A DNA stretch of 64,000 nt from Amaranthus tricolor. Its lineage: Eukaryota > Streptophyta > Magnoliopsida > Caryophyllales > Amaranthaceae. The stretch spans positions 12,646,649 to 12,710,648 of the forward strand of contig NC_080053.1 in assembly GCF_026212465.1 (NCBI RefSeq). The letters run 5' to 3'. Of this stretch, positions 24,155-37,600 are shown piece after piece. The position numbers were made by a program, and so were the translations under genes. The notes under the pieces were generated by a model that saw only the letters and a list, made by a program, of their open reading frames with translations, ran no database searches and was not told where the DNA came from. The first letter of the stretch is position 1, and each line of letters opens with the position of its first letter.

Positions 24155-26406
24155 TCACTTGTGTAATAAACGTTGAACAATAAGATGGACAATAAGATGA
24201 ACCATTATGTCAAAAAAAGAAGGTGGAAAATACATCTCAAACTTGCATAAAGTTACAATCACGTCGAGTTGAAGTGCATCAAGTTTAAAGGGATCAAGAA
24301 CTTTACTACAAATTGTGTTGAAGAACGAACATAGCTCGGTAATAGCATATCTCACATGTTTTGGCAGTATTCCACGGATTGCAATTGGTAAGAACACTTG
24401 CATCATTACATGGGAATCGTGAGGTTTCATGTTTCCCAACTTCAGCTCACCATTTAGGCTCACAAATCTCTTCATGTTGGATGAGTACCCAGACGGAACC
24501 TTAATGCCATACAAACACTCACAAAATGTTCGCTTCTCTGCTTTGGACAATGTGTAGCAAGCTGGAGGCAAATAAACTTTGTCATTACTCATCTTCCTCT
24601 TACTGCCACCAACTTCATCAGCTCTATTTCTTTTCTTACTCACCTTAACATGTGCCCACAACTCCGAACAAAGACCCTTACATTCAAACCAATCTTGCAC
24701 GGCCCTAATATCCTTTGTTTTACCCGGAATGTTCATGAGAGTCCCGAGTATGGCATCGCATACATTTTTCTCTATATGCATAACGTCAAGACAATGTCTA
24801 ACCTTTAGATCTCTCCAATATGAAAGCTTCCAAAAGTATAATTCTTTTTCCATAATCGGTCTTCACCCCCTTGCACTTGCCCCGTTTTACCAAATACAGT
24901 CTCAACTCCTTTAACTGGTCAACGGTCGACGAGCTACACGGTCCTCAACCTCCCCGTTGAACAAGTTCTTCTTCTTACAATATTGGTGGTCTCGTGGGAG
25001 GAACTTTCGATGGTGCATGAATACGTGTTTACACTTAGGAATCCACGTGGATTCCATGTCATCGATACATATTGGGCATGCTTTCTTCCCTTTGTTCTTA
25101 TACCCCAATAAGTTGCCATATGCCGGAAAATCATTAACGGTGCATAAAAGCATTGCACACAAGGTGAACTCCTCATTAGCATATGCATCAAACACTGAAA
25201 CGCCTTCATCCCACATCTTTCTCAAATCCTCAACGAGAGGTGCAAGATATCATCTATGTCATTGCCAAGTTGTTTAGGACCCGAGATAAGAAACGAAAGA
25301 ATAATGTACTTACGCTTCATACACAACCAAGGTGGAAAATTATAGATCACTAAAAATACCGGCCAAGTACTATGTTGAGAACTAAGATTGCCGAATGGGT
25401 TCATTCCATCCGTACACTGTCCGAGCCTTAAATTACGAACGTCATCCCCAAAAGTCTTATGCAACCTATCAATACTCTTCCACTCCGGAGAATCGAATGG
25501 ATGTGTGAGCAAGTGACCTTTCTTCACCCTATCTGCATGACACCTCAAATTTAACGCATCTTTCTTTATAGAAAACAAGCGCTTGAATCTAGGTATTATT
25601 GGAAGATACCACAATACCTTAGCCGGGGGTCCTTTAGCATCCCGAGCCCCTTTACGCTTGTAGCGTGATAACCCACACCTAGGACACTCTTCTAAGTTCT
25701 CGTTTTCATTCCGATACAATATACAATCATTCGGACACGCATGAATCTTCTTGTACTCTAAGCCGAAAGGACACATGAGCTTTTTGGCATAATATGTCGA
25801 CTTTGGAAGTTCATTTCCCTCAGGAAGCATCTCACCTAACGCTTCTAATAACATTGTAAAACTAGCGCCACTCCAATTGAACTTTGACTTAATGTTGAAA
25901 ATTGTCAACACTGCTGTTAGTTTGGTGAACTTTGTACATCCAGGGTACAAAGGCTTTTGAGAAGCCTCTGTCAACAAGTCAAAAACACGAGGACGTTTTT
26001 CTAACTCATCCTCGACTCCCTCTATCATCTCATCAACACGATCCACATCCTCATCGACATTCTCTTCATCTGTCTCATACCCATCAACATGATCTACTAC
26101 ATCCTCATTGACATCGGCCACATTATTGACGTCTTCAACAACACTTTTCTCTTTGTAAACTCCCTCCTCACCATGCCAAACCCAAACATGATATTGAGGA
26201 TTAAACCCACGTCGAAGTATGTGCTCCCTAAGGATATCAACACTATGTACCTTTGATACATTGCCTCAACTGACACATGGGCAATAAAAACCAACTCCCC
26301 CCGTCCTAACTTGATGTTCAACCGCAATACTACAAAATTCTAATACGCCATCAATAAATTCCGACGATTCAATGCTTCCATACATCCAAGAACGATCTTT
26401 TGTCAT
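24155..26406 (-). pseudogene. TNP2-type transposase of the CACTA element, broken
   Basis: Reading from 26406: MTKDRSWMYGS and EFIDGVLEFC (transposase-associated N-terminal domain) with a CPC zinc-type motif; then an acidic linker; then the tnp2 domain with CPNDCILYRNE, CPRCGLSRY, YLPIIPRFKRLF, WKSIDRLHKTFGDDVRNLRL, FVWDEGVS-like MWDEGVSVFDAY, and KNKGKKACPICIDDMES; then VRHCLDVMHIEKNVCDAILG and the DUF4218-type region PHDSHVMMQVFLPIAIRGIL. Lesions seen: an in-frame TGA at 26266-26268 just after CPCVS, a frameshift near 25243, another near 24855, and loss of everything after FFDIMVHLIVHLI. The family would cut at the CACTA ends; this copy cannot. Confidence 0.9.
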
Positions 26407-27630
26407 CCTAATTAGTGTAATTAATTGATTCAAAACAAAATTAATACACAACTATTAAACATATATACTTATTTCTAATAAACATATTTAACCCTAAAAA
26501 AATATACTTTGAATAATTAACATTGTATACTTCATACTTCATACTTCATATACTTCACATTCTAATTCTATATAACCAAACATATTCTAATTCTATATAA
26601 CAAAACATATTCTAATTATATACTTTATACTTCAATATTAAGCACTACATTGTAAATAAAATCATATTCAAAATATAAATAATAAAATTAAATCATTTAA
26701 CCTTAGAAATATAAGTATTCTAATTCTAATAATTAAAGACAAGTATAATAACAAACCACATTTTTAACAAAATATGCAAATAATTAACAAACCACACAAA
26801 CAACATTCACAAATAATTACTAAATATGAAAATAATTAACAAACTGCATTTTTAACTAAATTACTAAATTACAAGTGAAACAATAAAAATATAAACTTGC
26901 AAATTTACAAAACAAATAGAAATTACCTTGATTTCGTGGGCTATGTAATAATCTACAAAGAAAAACAAAAAAAAATTAGCCCTAATTTTTGTATGTTATG
27001 AACTTGCAAAAAACTTAAAGGTTTGAGAATTTAAAAAGACGAATAATACCTTAATTCGTGAGTTTTGAAGATGAACAAGACCAAATGCCTTTGGTTTCAA
27101 ACGGTTTTGAAGAATGATGAACGGTAGAGGTCGTGGGAGAAGAAGAATAGTCGAGCAGATGATGAACAAGTAGGGGGTTTATGAAAATTCGAAGTTTGAA
27201 GTTTGATGATGAATAAGAACAGTAGAAGTTTGAAGTTTGAAGTATGGAGAAGATGAACCGCTGTGTTCGTGCGTGTGTTTGTTTGTGGTATAATGAAACA
27301 GAATTACTGTGGTTTCGTCTTATGAAAATATAAACGTTAAAAAGACGCCATTTTAATACAGTTAATTGTTGCGGTCATAGCAAGAACCGTAGCATTTGAT
27401 TTCTTCGTGGACTATTTGCTGCAGGCATATCATCAACCGCAGCATTTGAGTGTGTTATTTGCTGCGGTCACAAGCAAAACCCCAGCAATTATTATTGCAA
27501 CTGAGTATTTGTTGCGGTCAAACGTAAAACTGCAACAATTAGTTGATTTTTTTCTTTCTAAATTCTTTTTGCTATTTATTGCTGCGTATAAGGAAAACCG
27601 CAGCAAATAAGGTTTTTTCCACTAGTGAGT

Positions 27631-30600
27631 AGTGATTACTTATGACAACTTATCATTTGGTAGACAATGTTAGACACAATTTCGAGTCATTTTCATCATC
27701 ATTTGTGTATCTCGTTCATAGAACGTAAGGAAGCACACACACGAATGAAAAGTTTCAAAAGATGAGTGTTTAAAGTTACAAGCAATGATCTAAACCAAAA
27801 TGCAAGGATATAATGAATAGCAAAGTAACAAAGTATAAACATCAATAACATAAATTTTAAGGTGGTTCACTAAATTTAGGCTCGCTACATCCATCATCCT
27901 CACTAAAATTGTATTCATAATATTGGTTTTATTACAGCTTGAGAATCATAAAGGCCTCCAAACAAAATTAAGTATCATGAAAAGAAAGTCAGAAAAAACT
28001 AAGCATGTCTACGAGCTTCATACTGGTAAGCAGCAAAGTATTAATTGAGTCGTACGTGCCCTTACTTGTTCATACCCAACGTCAAAATTTCTCTAGCCAG
28101 TCGTAACAAAACAACATCGTTGCGAGTCTATGAACAACAAGGAAAAGGCATTTAAAGGTACACATCAGAGACATAAATTATAGTATATTCAACTAAAAGT
28201 ATAATATCACAACCAATCTAACATACGAAGGCTCTACGTTCAAATTCCCTTTTTTAAATTTATCACTTGAGCATAAACTCATTTTTATTCCCAAAAAATC
28301 TCTCGGCTTAATCATTATCCAGCCTGTACAAGTCAATTCAATAATCTATCGGAATGAATACATTTGTGAGAGCTAATCTCAAGGCAACCTTTGGCCTGAG
28401 ATATTGTCCAACTTGTACATCCTATTAAGATAAAGTATGCATATCTTTATAGTGGTCTTTATTAATACCATGCCATAGGAACAAAAAAAAAATAGTATAA
28501 CCCTATTGGGTGTATCACTAATACTTCTCCTTATTAGGAGTATACTTTCTCAACCGTATTGGATATCCCATCAATACTTCTCCTAATTAGGATACCCATT
28601 ACTATCTAACATTTTATTCAGGTGTCTACATCCTTATGTGAATTTAACTAGCTATAACCAATCTCAAATCATCCTCATCATGCATTAGCAATTCAAAATA
28701 AAACATCATAATCATGTCCAAGCGTGTACGTACCTTTAACCACAACAATAATATATATTCACACAGCAACTTTGCGGGACAATTAGTGTCCTCTCACAGA
28801 TTTTAGTCCTAATACACTAACATCCAAACCACATATAACAACGTGCGTGAACAATAAATCCGGATCATTCCCAACACATAACCCACATGTACCAAAATTT
28901 AATCACACTACAAACCATTCCAAAGACACTTAAACATACAAATAATTCCAAATTACGGTTAATGGTCTGGTCTCGATTTTTTATTTTTTAGACCTGATCA
29001 AACCGCAAACCGAACTATGATAAAAAATAATAATTTTTTTTAAAAAAATATACTGCAACCTAGATATTTCGAGATGTAGTCACTATTTGTTATCCCCATT
29101 AAGATTGGCTATGGAATTCCTTTTGTAACCGGCCCGAATCATGAAGGCAAACACTAACTGGAATTTAGTACTAATCAAGCGGAAGCTTATTTTTGCCAAC
29201 ACAATTAAGGGCTTACTTAAAGGTTAAACCAGTGTCCAAGAAAAATACTTGAACCAAAACCAAAGCAATATAACGGAAGTCTTAGCTGTCCAAAATAATG
29301 GAAAATTACAACCAAATCGAAATAAGTCCAAAGTTCAAATTACATTTTTAAAATAGTCCAAACCTAAACAACTGAACTGATAGTCTCTCAAATACAGTAA
29401 AACAAAAGGGAGTCATATTCCAACTCGAGTTTATCTTCCACTTGCATATCAATTCACCGTCAAGGTGCCATGGGGGTTTACTCTAAAAACAAAACCTACC
29501 ATTGGAAAACATACAAAGCATTGTATCAGCAAAAAGGTTTAGTATAAACACACTAATGTCCGTCAACCAAGTTATTAAAACTTTTTAATTTGAGTAAATT
29601 CATTTTGAAAGATATTTTTTCATTTGATAAATCATATTATCATTCAAACTCAGTTCAATGGTTATATAGTACTTCTAAGTTTTTTACTTTTCATCATAAA
29701 ACATAAGATCTTAATGGATCCAAATCAATTTCAAACTCTTATCATAAGTTTGCATGGGTACTTCTGTGAGTCATGCTGTGACTCGTTTGGTAATCGGTCT
29801 ACCGTCAGCGACATGTCAGGCAAGTGTAATACAATGGTATTATATACAATACGCGCTCAGCATTGGTGAATCGTTTAATCATACACACAACATTTGTTGT
29901 GGCATATTTACCTACCATTTAGGCTAAAATATTTTTGTATATAATATATTTCTTAGAATTCCAATAGCATTTGAAAAGTCTTAAATATCAACTTTTCCCA
30001 TATGATAAATATATTTTATTTGCAACACAATAAAACATACTTTATTTACAACATAGCAAAATCAAATCATAATCTTTCCTACATGGGTAAAACATGCTTT
30101 AGCATCATCATATCGTCACATAAAATTTTGTATTATATTGGGGCATCACTAACATGTATGAAAATGCTTCTTTTGAAAACGTAATCAAAATTCAACACGA
30201 TTTTCAAAGAAATCACTAAAATGTTTCGTTTTAATCCTTCTTAGGTAAATTAAGGATAACTTAAAAGAGTTTTGAAATTCATTAAAAACAATCAGTATAT
30301 AGTTTGTAAGTTTATAAAAACATTATGACAAAAGATTTCACAAAAATATTGTTTTCTCAAATACGAGATATTTTTATCGGTAATAAAATCGATAATTGGT
30401 TAGCAAAAAACATATTAATTCTCCGTACATGGCCCAAATTAATTTAGTCATTAATAACTTATTTGTAATGAATTTAATGTTGTCTCATCAAATTATAATT
30501 GATTATACCAATTCATAACTATTTTATTATTTTTTTTCGACAATTTAGGTATTTATCGTTATTTATATGATGTCTTAAATCCGTAAAATTATTAACCATC

Positions 30601-32752
30601 AAAGTTAAACTTATTTATACTATGAGGTAGTTGGATATTGACACAATTATAACTTTTTAGTATAGGTCTATTTTTACTCAAATTAAATTACCAATATTTC
30701 ACATTTTAATAAATAAACATTTTCTATTAATTTAATAAATTAATAAATAATTAATAATTAGTTTTATAAAATTATACCAAAGTTTCAAAAATCATATAAC
30801 ATGTTTATTAGGCCATTCAAACTTATAAAAGTTATGTATGATATTTTATTATTTTGTATAGGTATTTTATCGATAAATAAAATAAAATAGGTTTAAAATT
30901 ATTTGGATCCGAATAAAATAATATAAAAATTCTATGATAATCTAGAAACTATTTTAAGGGATATTAAATTTTATATAACCATTAAAAACCATTTGAAGTT
31001 TTTTTTTTTTAATAATTAATGTTGTTATTTTATTGATAAAAAAATATAATTTTTAAGTCCATATATGGCCATGAAAATCCTTATAAATTTTTTTAACATG
31101 TATCCACCATTTATGTAAGTGTCCCATAAAATGTTCATGTCCAAAAGACATCATTTAGTATTTATTTTATATTTTATCGTTTCTAGCATACTGATTATTA
31201 ATAACCGATTATAAATTATTAAGGTCCTTAAATGTCCATGAAAAGTTCTCAAAATTTTACCATACTTAGTTACTTTCCATATGAGTATTTTATAAAAATT
31301 ATTAGTCTAAATAACTTCATTTGGTAATTATTTTATATTTTATCATTTCACATTTACCGATAAATAATTAAACAATTACTTAAAAATCATGAAAAATTCC
31401 AAACTAATTATATTTGGGCCAAATGTTGTTGGAGACATTATAATATGATTTTATTAATTATTTTTGATAATCAAGAGTTTATCTAATACCATTTTGCATA
31501 ATAAGGTTTTTAAATCTTAAGATCCATTAAAATATCATTTTAACAAATAAATTTTAAGAAAAATATCCAAGAGATTTTCTTAACATAAATTTCAAATATT
31601 TTTCAAGTCCGTATAACATTTCCATCACAATTATTTTCACAAAGTATTATTAAACAGGCCTTAAAACATACTACAACTTATAAAATCAACATGCATGATG
31701 CCCACTATAATAATACATGTAATAAACCATTCCATACTCAAAATTATCATTTGATATCATTTTTTAAGATTTAAGAATTTCTCTTTGGAAGTTTTATTTT
31801 TAAAAACAAGTTTAAACACAAATCTTCCCAACTTGTTCTTAAATCCTTTAAAAATCATCACACGTGAAATAACTCAACTCCAAGCCAATATAAATATTCC
31901 GTAAGTTCTCATTTAAGCTCCTATGCATTCTTAGAAGCGGATCCAACTTTGGGTCCTTACCTTCCAAGTCTCAACTCCAACTACTTGTAAGAATGTTTCA
32001 AAGTGACATGAATGAAGTATCATGAAATGAATAATGTGTTTATGATATTTTTTTTATGTTCATAAACTTCATATAGATAGTCCTTTTGTAAGTTTTTTTT
32101 TGTAAGAAATGAAAATGCTTTTGTTGGAAGAGATTAGAGATGACCTTGTTTGTGTTTATACGAATACTTTGAAGAGTATATGATTATTTTATTAATCTGG
32201 ACAGCAGGTATGATGCACTAAAACGAGTGGTATTCAAGTGTTTTTAGTGAGATTTTGAAATAGAAGCATGTAGGACTTGTAGAGGTGTTTGAGGGAAGTT
32301 GTTTGAATGAGTTTGTGAGTGCATTAAGTGACAATTTATGAGTGAAATGAAGATGATGGAGGGCCTTCTTTTTTTACAAAAAAATTATATTGTTTTGCCC
32401 TTATATTTGGTCTTTGCATGCATGTAATAATGCCCAACATAGATTAGAACAAAAGGGGTTCTTTGGTAGAGTTTTTAGCTTATGTATGTAAGTGTACAAA
32501 GGGCTATAAGGGGGATTGGGGACAGATGTAGCATGACTGGTTGGGGGCTGTGTTTTTTTTGGTGATTTTGTCCATATTTGGTTTATTATAGTGTAGGAAA
32601 AGTTTATCTAAGATAGTTTAAAGTTTGGGTAAAAATTGTTGTACATCTAACAAGTTATGTAATTTGTATTTCATGTTTAAAATCACTTGTATACATGTAT
32701 GAAACATTTAATTTATTCCCGTCATGGTTAAATGAAGTTTTCAGGTGAGTAT
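27631..32752. other. AT-rich non-coding stretch
   Basis: No frame above 81 residues and no domain I recognise. Parts of 29080-31990 read like decayed LTR or non-coding retrotransposon sequence (long AT-rich tracts with sparse GC islands), but I find no paired termini, primer site or protein motif. About 28490-28610 holds two copies of 'AATACTTCTCCTWATTAGGA'. Confidence 0.45.
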
Positions 32753-32754
32753 TA

Positions 32755-33008
32755 CTCCCTCCTATTTACTTAAATGTACCATTTAGTTTTGGCACATTTG
32801 CCAATGCACGATTTCAATCTTAAATGTCGCTAAATGTGCTTGAGTAAAAAATTATAAATAATCGATATTAATAAAATTTACTATAAAACGAATCAAATAA
32901 GATCTCACTTGAAATGTTTTAACTTATTAAAAATAAAACAAATAATTAAAGTGATTGATGAATAGTGTTGAAAACCCAAATAGGACATTTAAAGTGAATA
33001 GGAGGGAG
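32755..33008. mobile_element. Stowaway-type MITE
   Basis: A 254-bp element with inverted ends CTCCCTCCTATTTACTTAAA and, in reverse, CTCCCTCCTATTCACTTTAA, flanked by TA on both sides (32753-32754 and 33009-33010). Ends and TA target are diagnostic of Tc1/mariner-derived Stowaway MITEs. No coding capacity. Confidence 0.9.
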
Positions 33009-33313
33009 TATAATTTTCTCAAAATGTTAGTAGTTGCTCAACTTTAAATTTTAACTCCAAAATTTACGTTACTTGTTACGGTTCATAACTACATAAACAA
33101 AATAAAAATAAATTCAATAATAACCTTAAACAACCAACATAAGTTATAGAAAATTACCTTAACTTCAAAACAATTTTGATGAAACTTTAATTGAATTCGA
33201 ATGGAATGAATTGAGTTGTAAAGTTCTAGTATTTATAGAGGATTTGTTTAACAACTAATTTGAATACTTAACGGCTAGTTTGACCACAAACTACATGGAA
33301 AAAGTAAAAAAAA

Positions 33314-33471
33314 GTCAAGCATATGTTCACAATTAGTAACTGCGAACACAGGAAACCTAGTCAAACAAGGTCAAACCTTTGTTCGCAGTTACTAACTGCG
33401 AACAGAGGTTTGACCGTGTTTGACCAGGGCTTCCTTTGTTCGCAATTAGTAACTGCAAGCAGATGCTTGAC
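33314..33471. repeat. 158-bp imperfect palindrome with GTTACTAAC cores
   Basis: The arms GTCAAGCATATG... and, read in reverse, GTCAAGCATCTG... align along about 75 bases each. They meet at a near-perfect inner palindrome, GTTCGCAGTTACTAACTGCG (AAC follows) at about 33381-33403. Smaller copies of the same inner motif sit on each arm and at about 33490-33513. It could fold into a long hairpin. No ends or target duplication were found, so the element class is open. Confidence 0.75.
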
Positions 33472-33513
33472 TTTTTAACCATAACCCTTTATTCGCAATT
33501 GTTAACTGTGAAC

Positions 33514-34653
33514 CTAACCAGACCTCAACTCTAGGGCTTGATGCTCTTATTTATGGAATTAAGTTTGTCCAAGGCTTATTGTATGCTTTTTTTTTGATAA
33601 TTTTACTTATCTATTTCAAATTTTCTGCATTCAATAGCCTCTCCCTCAAAATTTATTTCATAATCTTATCCATCCCGGTGTATCCACACATCCACCTTAA
33701 CATTCGCATCTCAGTTACTTCCATCTATGCCCATAATTTTCTTAGCAAGGCTAGAGTTGAGAATCCCTACGACATGTTGAAAGAGAATTAAATCTTGCAA
33801 TAGATGATAAGAATCAAATCCATGTCATAAAGATTAAAGGAAAAATCTTCAACTATTAGGCCCTCTATAATTTTCCGAGAATTTGACAAGAGTCAACAGG
33901 TGACTAAACCATTGCAGTTATTTCTTTGTAATTGTTTTTATTGTAATTGTTATTTCTTTATTGCAGTTACTTGTTTTTCATCGAACATGGAATATAAAAT
34001 GAAATGAAATTACTATTAATTTTCATTTAATGTGCTATGTCATTTTCATAGTATTGAAGCTCTCAGCTCTCAAACATATTTTTTTCAGCATAATTTTTCA
34101 TAACCACCCAATGAATAAAATAACAATAAAGTTTCATTTCATTTCCACAGCTCAATACAAACCAAAACAGCCCTCTCAAGAATATTGCAATAAAATAACA
34201 TAGCACTAATTTTTGTAAGACGGTCTCTTTGAGAAACTACCACTGATTGGGTCAACCCAAAAAGGAAAATATAGAGTAAGAGTAGGCATTAAGCTTTAAT
34301 GTACTGGGTCTGAGAGACGTCTCTCAGAAAGACGATCTCTCACAGGACCGTAGAGACCATCTGATAACATAGAAGTACTTTGTAAAGTAGTCATAGTCTT
34401 GGCGGAAAATGGGCAGAGTTGGAACAACTTGGTAACAAATCTCATTTTATTCTGTAAAATGGTCTATAAACACTTAGGTAGTAGTTGTGTTCGGCATTCA
34501 CATAATAGTAGACTTCTCTGCTCTAAAAGCTCTTATCAGTTACTATTCTATATATCCATTAAAACTGCTTATGAGAGCAGGCAGTATGCTTATGCTTATC
34601 GTATCGCTTGTTAAGGGTACCTCTTGCTAACAATAGACATAATTCAGCATCTC
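33514..34653. other. Non-coding stretch downstream of the PEP mutase-like gene
   Basis: It contains the 3' UTR side of the minus-strand gene. Between 34213 and 34370 there are several 'GAGACGGTCTCT'-like segments (GTAAGACGGTCTCTTTGAGA, GAGAGACGTCTCTCAGAAAG, AGACGATCTCTCACAGGACC). A similar set lies at 13815-13960 in CHX20 intron 2, so this is a dispersed repeat of unknown class. No gene seen. Confidence 0.5.
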
Positions 34654-37600
34654 TTACTCCAGAAATACTTGTATTCGATCTCCAAGTCTATCCTTAAAAT
34701 CCAACACCGTTCCTTGCATTCCGTCACCAGACTTGTCTAAAACTTCCTTCAGGTTTACACCCACCAGTGCTGTTCGATACAACACATAAAATTCAGTTAA
34801 CCGAAGTATCGAGACCATGAAATGATTTGTCTCACTCCAAGTTCGTATTTACAATCAAAAAGTAATTTGTATGATTATATAGAAAATATGCACATCAGTT
34901 AAGTTCAAACAGAAAATTGATTAGTATTTTGTACATTGAAAGTTTTGGTAGCATCACAAGATACAAGATGCATAACGTTAAGGCGATGCCAAAGAAGATT
35001 TTTGAACTATCGAAGAACAGTAAATGCAGGAGCCATACCTGGAACTATATTTGTGATACCATCCAGAAATCCAGCCTGCAAAAGAGGTGGCTAATATAAA
35101 GATAACATCCATAAAATGAACCTTTTTTGTATTGCATCTAAAACGTGAAATGCAGAGCGGTCACAGTGACAAAATCATTCTTCGACTCATGAACAGTAAC
35201 AAAATCTATTTTGTACTACCTCTGTCCCTTTGAGGCCAGCTCAATTATGAGTATCGAATTACTTTAGCACTGCAGAAACTCGTAAAAAAACAATATACGC
35301 ATTGAAACAACAAACATTTTCTTGCTTCTTAACCATTCAAAATATACTAGCATGGAATAGTGACTTAGGGTAGAGTCTTGTGCTAATGATTCGGCAGAGC
35401 GCTGAAAACTGATTGCACAAGAATCTCAATACTCATCTAGGGTGAAAACATATCCCAGAAGCTAGCCAATTCAAAGCTCAGCATGAAGACCTTATGTAAA
35501 GTATAAATGATAACTTGTAAATAGAACTGACATTCTTAGCAGGTTCCATGAAGTACAGTTAATTACAAATGCCGCTGAATATAACCAGTAAATGGGAGAT
35601 AATGTAACCAACACTATTTTCAGTAAGCATTATTACTCAACTTCATCATACTAATTCGAACTTTAAACTTTTCAAAGCTTACTTGCCAAGTTTTTTTTAA
35701 TTCATAACTTCAGATGTGATCACAATTGTGGCTATGGACTTACGGTTGACAATACGCAGGTGTTACTATGTGCACAGTGGCCAACTTTGTGTGAACAGAC
35801 AGCTTGAAAACATTCCATTTTCATTAGAAATTTTTTGATCCATGATTTTAGAACTTTAACCTAGTAGAACGTAACAGTTTGAATGACAAATTTTATCGAC
35901 TAATAGGAGGACGTTTTAATATCAGCTTACAATCACAGCGTTAAATCACATGTAGGTAAACAGGATTTTACATAATGGCAGGTTCCAGATTAGTTACATG
36001 ACAGCCATAACAATTTACGTAATGGAACAGCCTCGTTTATATTCCAGCTTTCAAGCCTAAATCCATCAGACTCCTATCTGATAGCACTAATAGATTTTGA
36101 GATAATAAATGAGTACAAGTTCTAAATCATTTACGTTTAGAGAAGACTGATCAAACATGACTGTAGATCAGAAAAACTGGAGGCTATGACGATGACGACT
36201 ATAAGTGAAACAAGATCTAAGAAATTAAAAATACAGAAAACCAAACTGTAGATACACATGGGCCATGGGGACCAATGACCTGAGAATAGCAGGAACAGAA
36301 ACATGCTACGGATTTCTGGATCACATACTGACATAACACAGTTTGGGCATGCAATATTAAACTGTGGAATTCATATGTCAAAATGCCTCTAGGACGTAAT
36401 AGTATATGTTTTCGAAATAAAATTAGAAGCAACTTGATCATTTCATTCCAAAAAAAAATGATTTTGTAAGGAAGCAAACCCATAACATTCTATTTTGTTT
36501 TTGCCCACTTTAGAATATATTGAAAGTAGCGTTGTAGCAATACCACCTAGCTTTTAGACATAATTTTTTTGGCAACTTCACATTTTAGAAAAAATGAAAG
36601 GCAATCAGGCATAGATTTTTGGGCATTGACGCAAACTCATCGCTTAAAAATGTGATCTTTTCAAAAACTGAAATCCCACTCAAATCAGCTCTCAATTTAA
36701 AGGAGAGAGAAGAGTGAAGAACAATTACAGACATCTTACGGCCCGTAACAGCAGCAATATTCGGGTCAATTGAGTAATTAATGATAAGATTCAGCCTTTT
36801 GTAAATTAATCACTCCATCGGTGCCCTCATCAGTATTAGGCCGTTGCAGCCAGAAACGAAGGGTTAGAGCTTCCATTGGCATAGCCATTCGCCAAACAAT
36901 CAAATCACCATGTACAAACAGGAACACACTGCATCAAAAGGGGGCTAGGGGATGAAGAGATTGCTAGATAAGTCTACAAGCATTTGACTTACAGGAATTC
37001 TGACATCAAGTTTTTCAGAACCGTCATTTCCTGTAATTTTGATTCTCAATGTTCGAGACCATAAATCACCAAAAGCTCCCCTTGAACTATCTGCACCAGG
37101 ATTAGAATAAACTTCAGGAATAACCACTTCAAGTGGAGGATCTTTGGGAGACTGTCCATTCTCATTCAAGTTGCTCTTATCATCATCCTGTATAAGATTG
37201 TAACCACTGCCAACAACTGCCCAGTAGGCAGCATTCATAGAATGTGTCAGCAAGAGAGAAACCGCTAGGTGTTTCAGAAAAAAACATGAAGAAAACATGC
37301 TCGACAGGTGCAAGCAATTCATGACGAAGCAAATTTTCCACTTACGAAAATTTTTTTGAGCTTGACAAGAACCTTTTTGCATCCACTGTCAAGGTAGAAT
37401 ATAATTGAGCAAAGGCAGAACCATGTGCTTTTATTTTAGAAGTGTTTCCATTCACAAAAGGCTAACAAGAAGAGAGCATGTAACTCCACATCTATGTATA
37501 AAGATAATTTTGTACTGCAGAATCCTACATAAACTAACCTGTCGGAGAAAATTGCTGCGTCATGGATAAAGCATATCGCTTCTCCTCTTCATAGTACTTA

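Larger units (their letters stand above)
22128..27627 (-). mobile_element. CACTA (En/Spm-type) DNA transposon, complete ends
   Basis: A 5,500-bp element with terminal inverted repeats CACTAGTGGAAAAAACCT followed by (C/T)ATTTGCTGCGG, about 30-36 bp, and a 3-base target duplication AGT (22125-22127 and 27628-27630). Both ends carry arrays of the subterminal motif TTTGCTGCGGT/ACCGCAGCAAAT in both orientations (22140-22390 and 27365-27610), where the element-encoded DNA-binding protein would act. Genes run on the minus strand: a TNP2 transposase (24155-26406) and a Ulp1-type protease fragment (22614-22903). The coding parts are broken, so it could move only with help from elsewhere. Confidence 0.95.

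Noticed and set aside
24579..25277. Plus-strand frames of 106-111 residues
   Set aside because: Antisense shadows of the TNP2 transposase, which has family motifs on the minus strand.
29000..32600. Large LTR retrotransposon
   Set aside because: The texture suggests decayed retrotransposon sequence, but no paired LTRs, primer-binding site, gag/pol motif or target duplication could be found.
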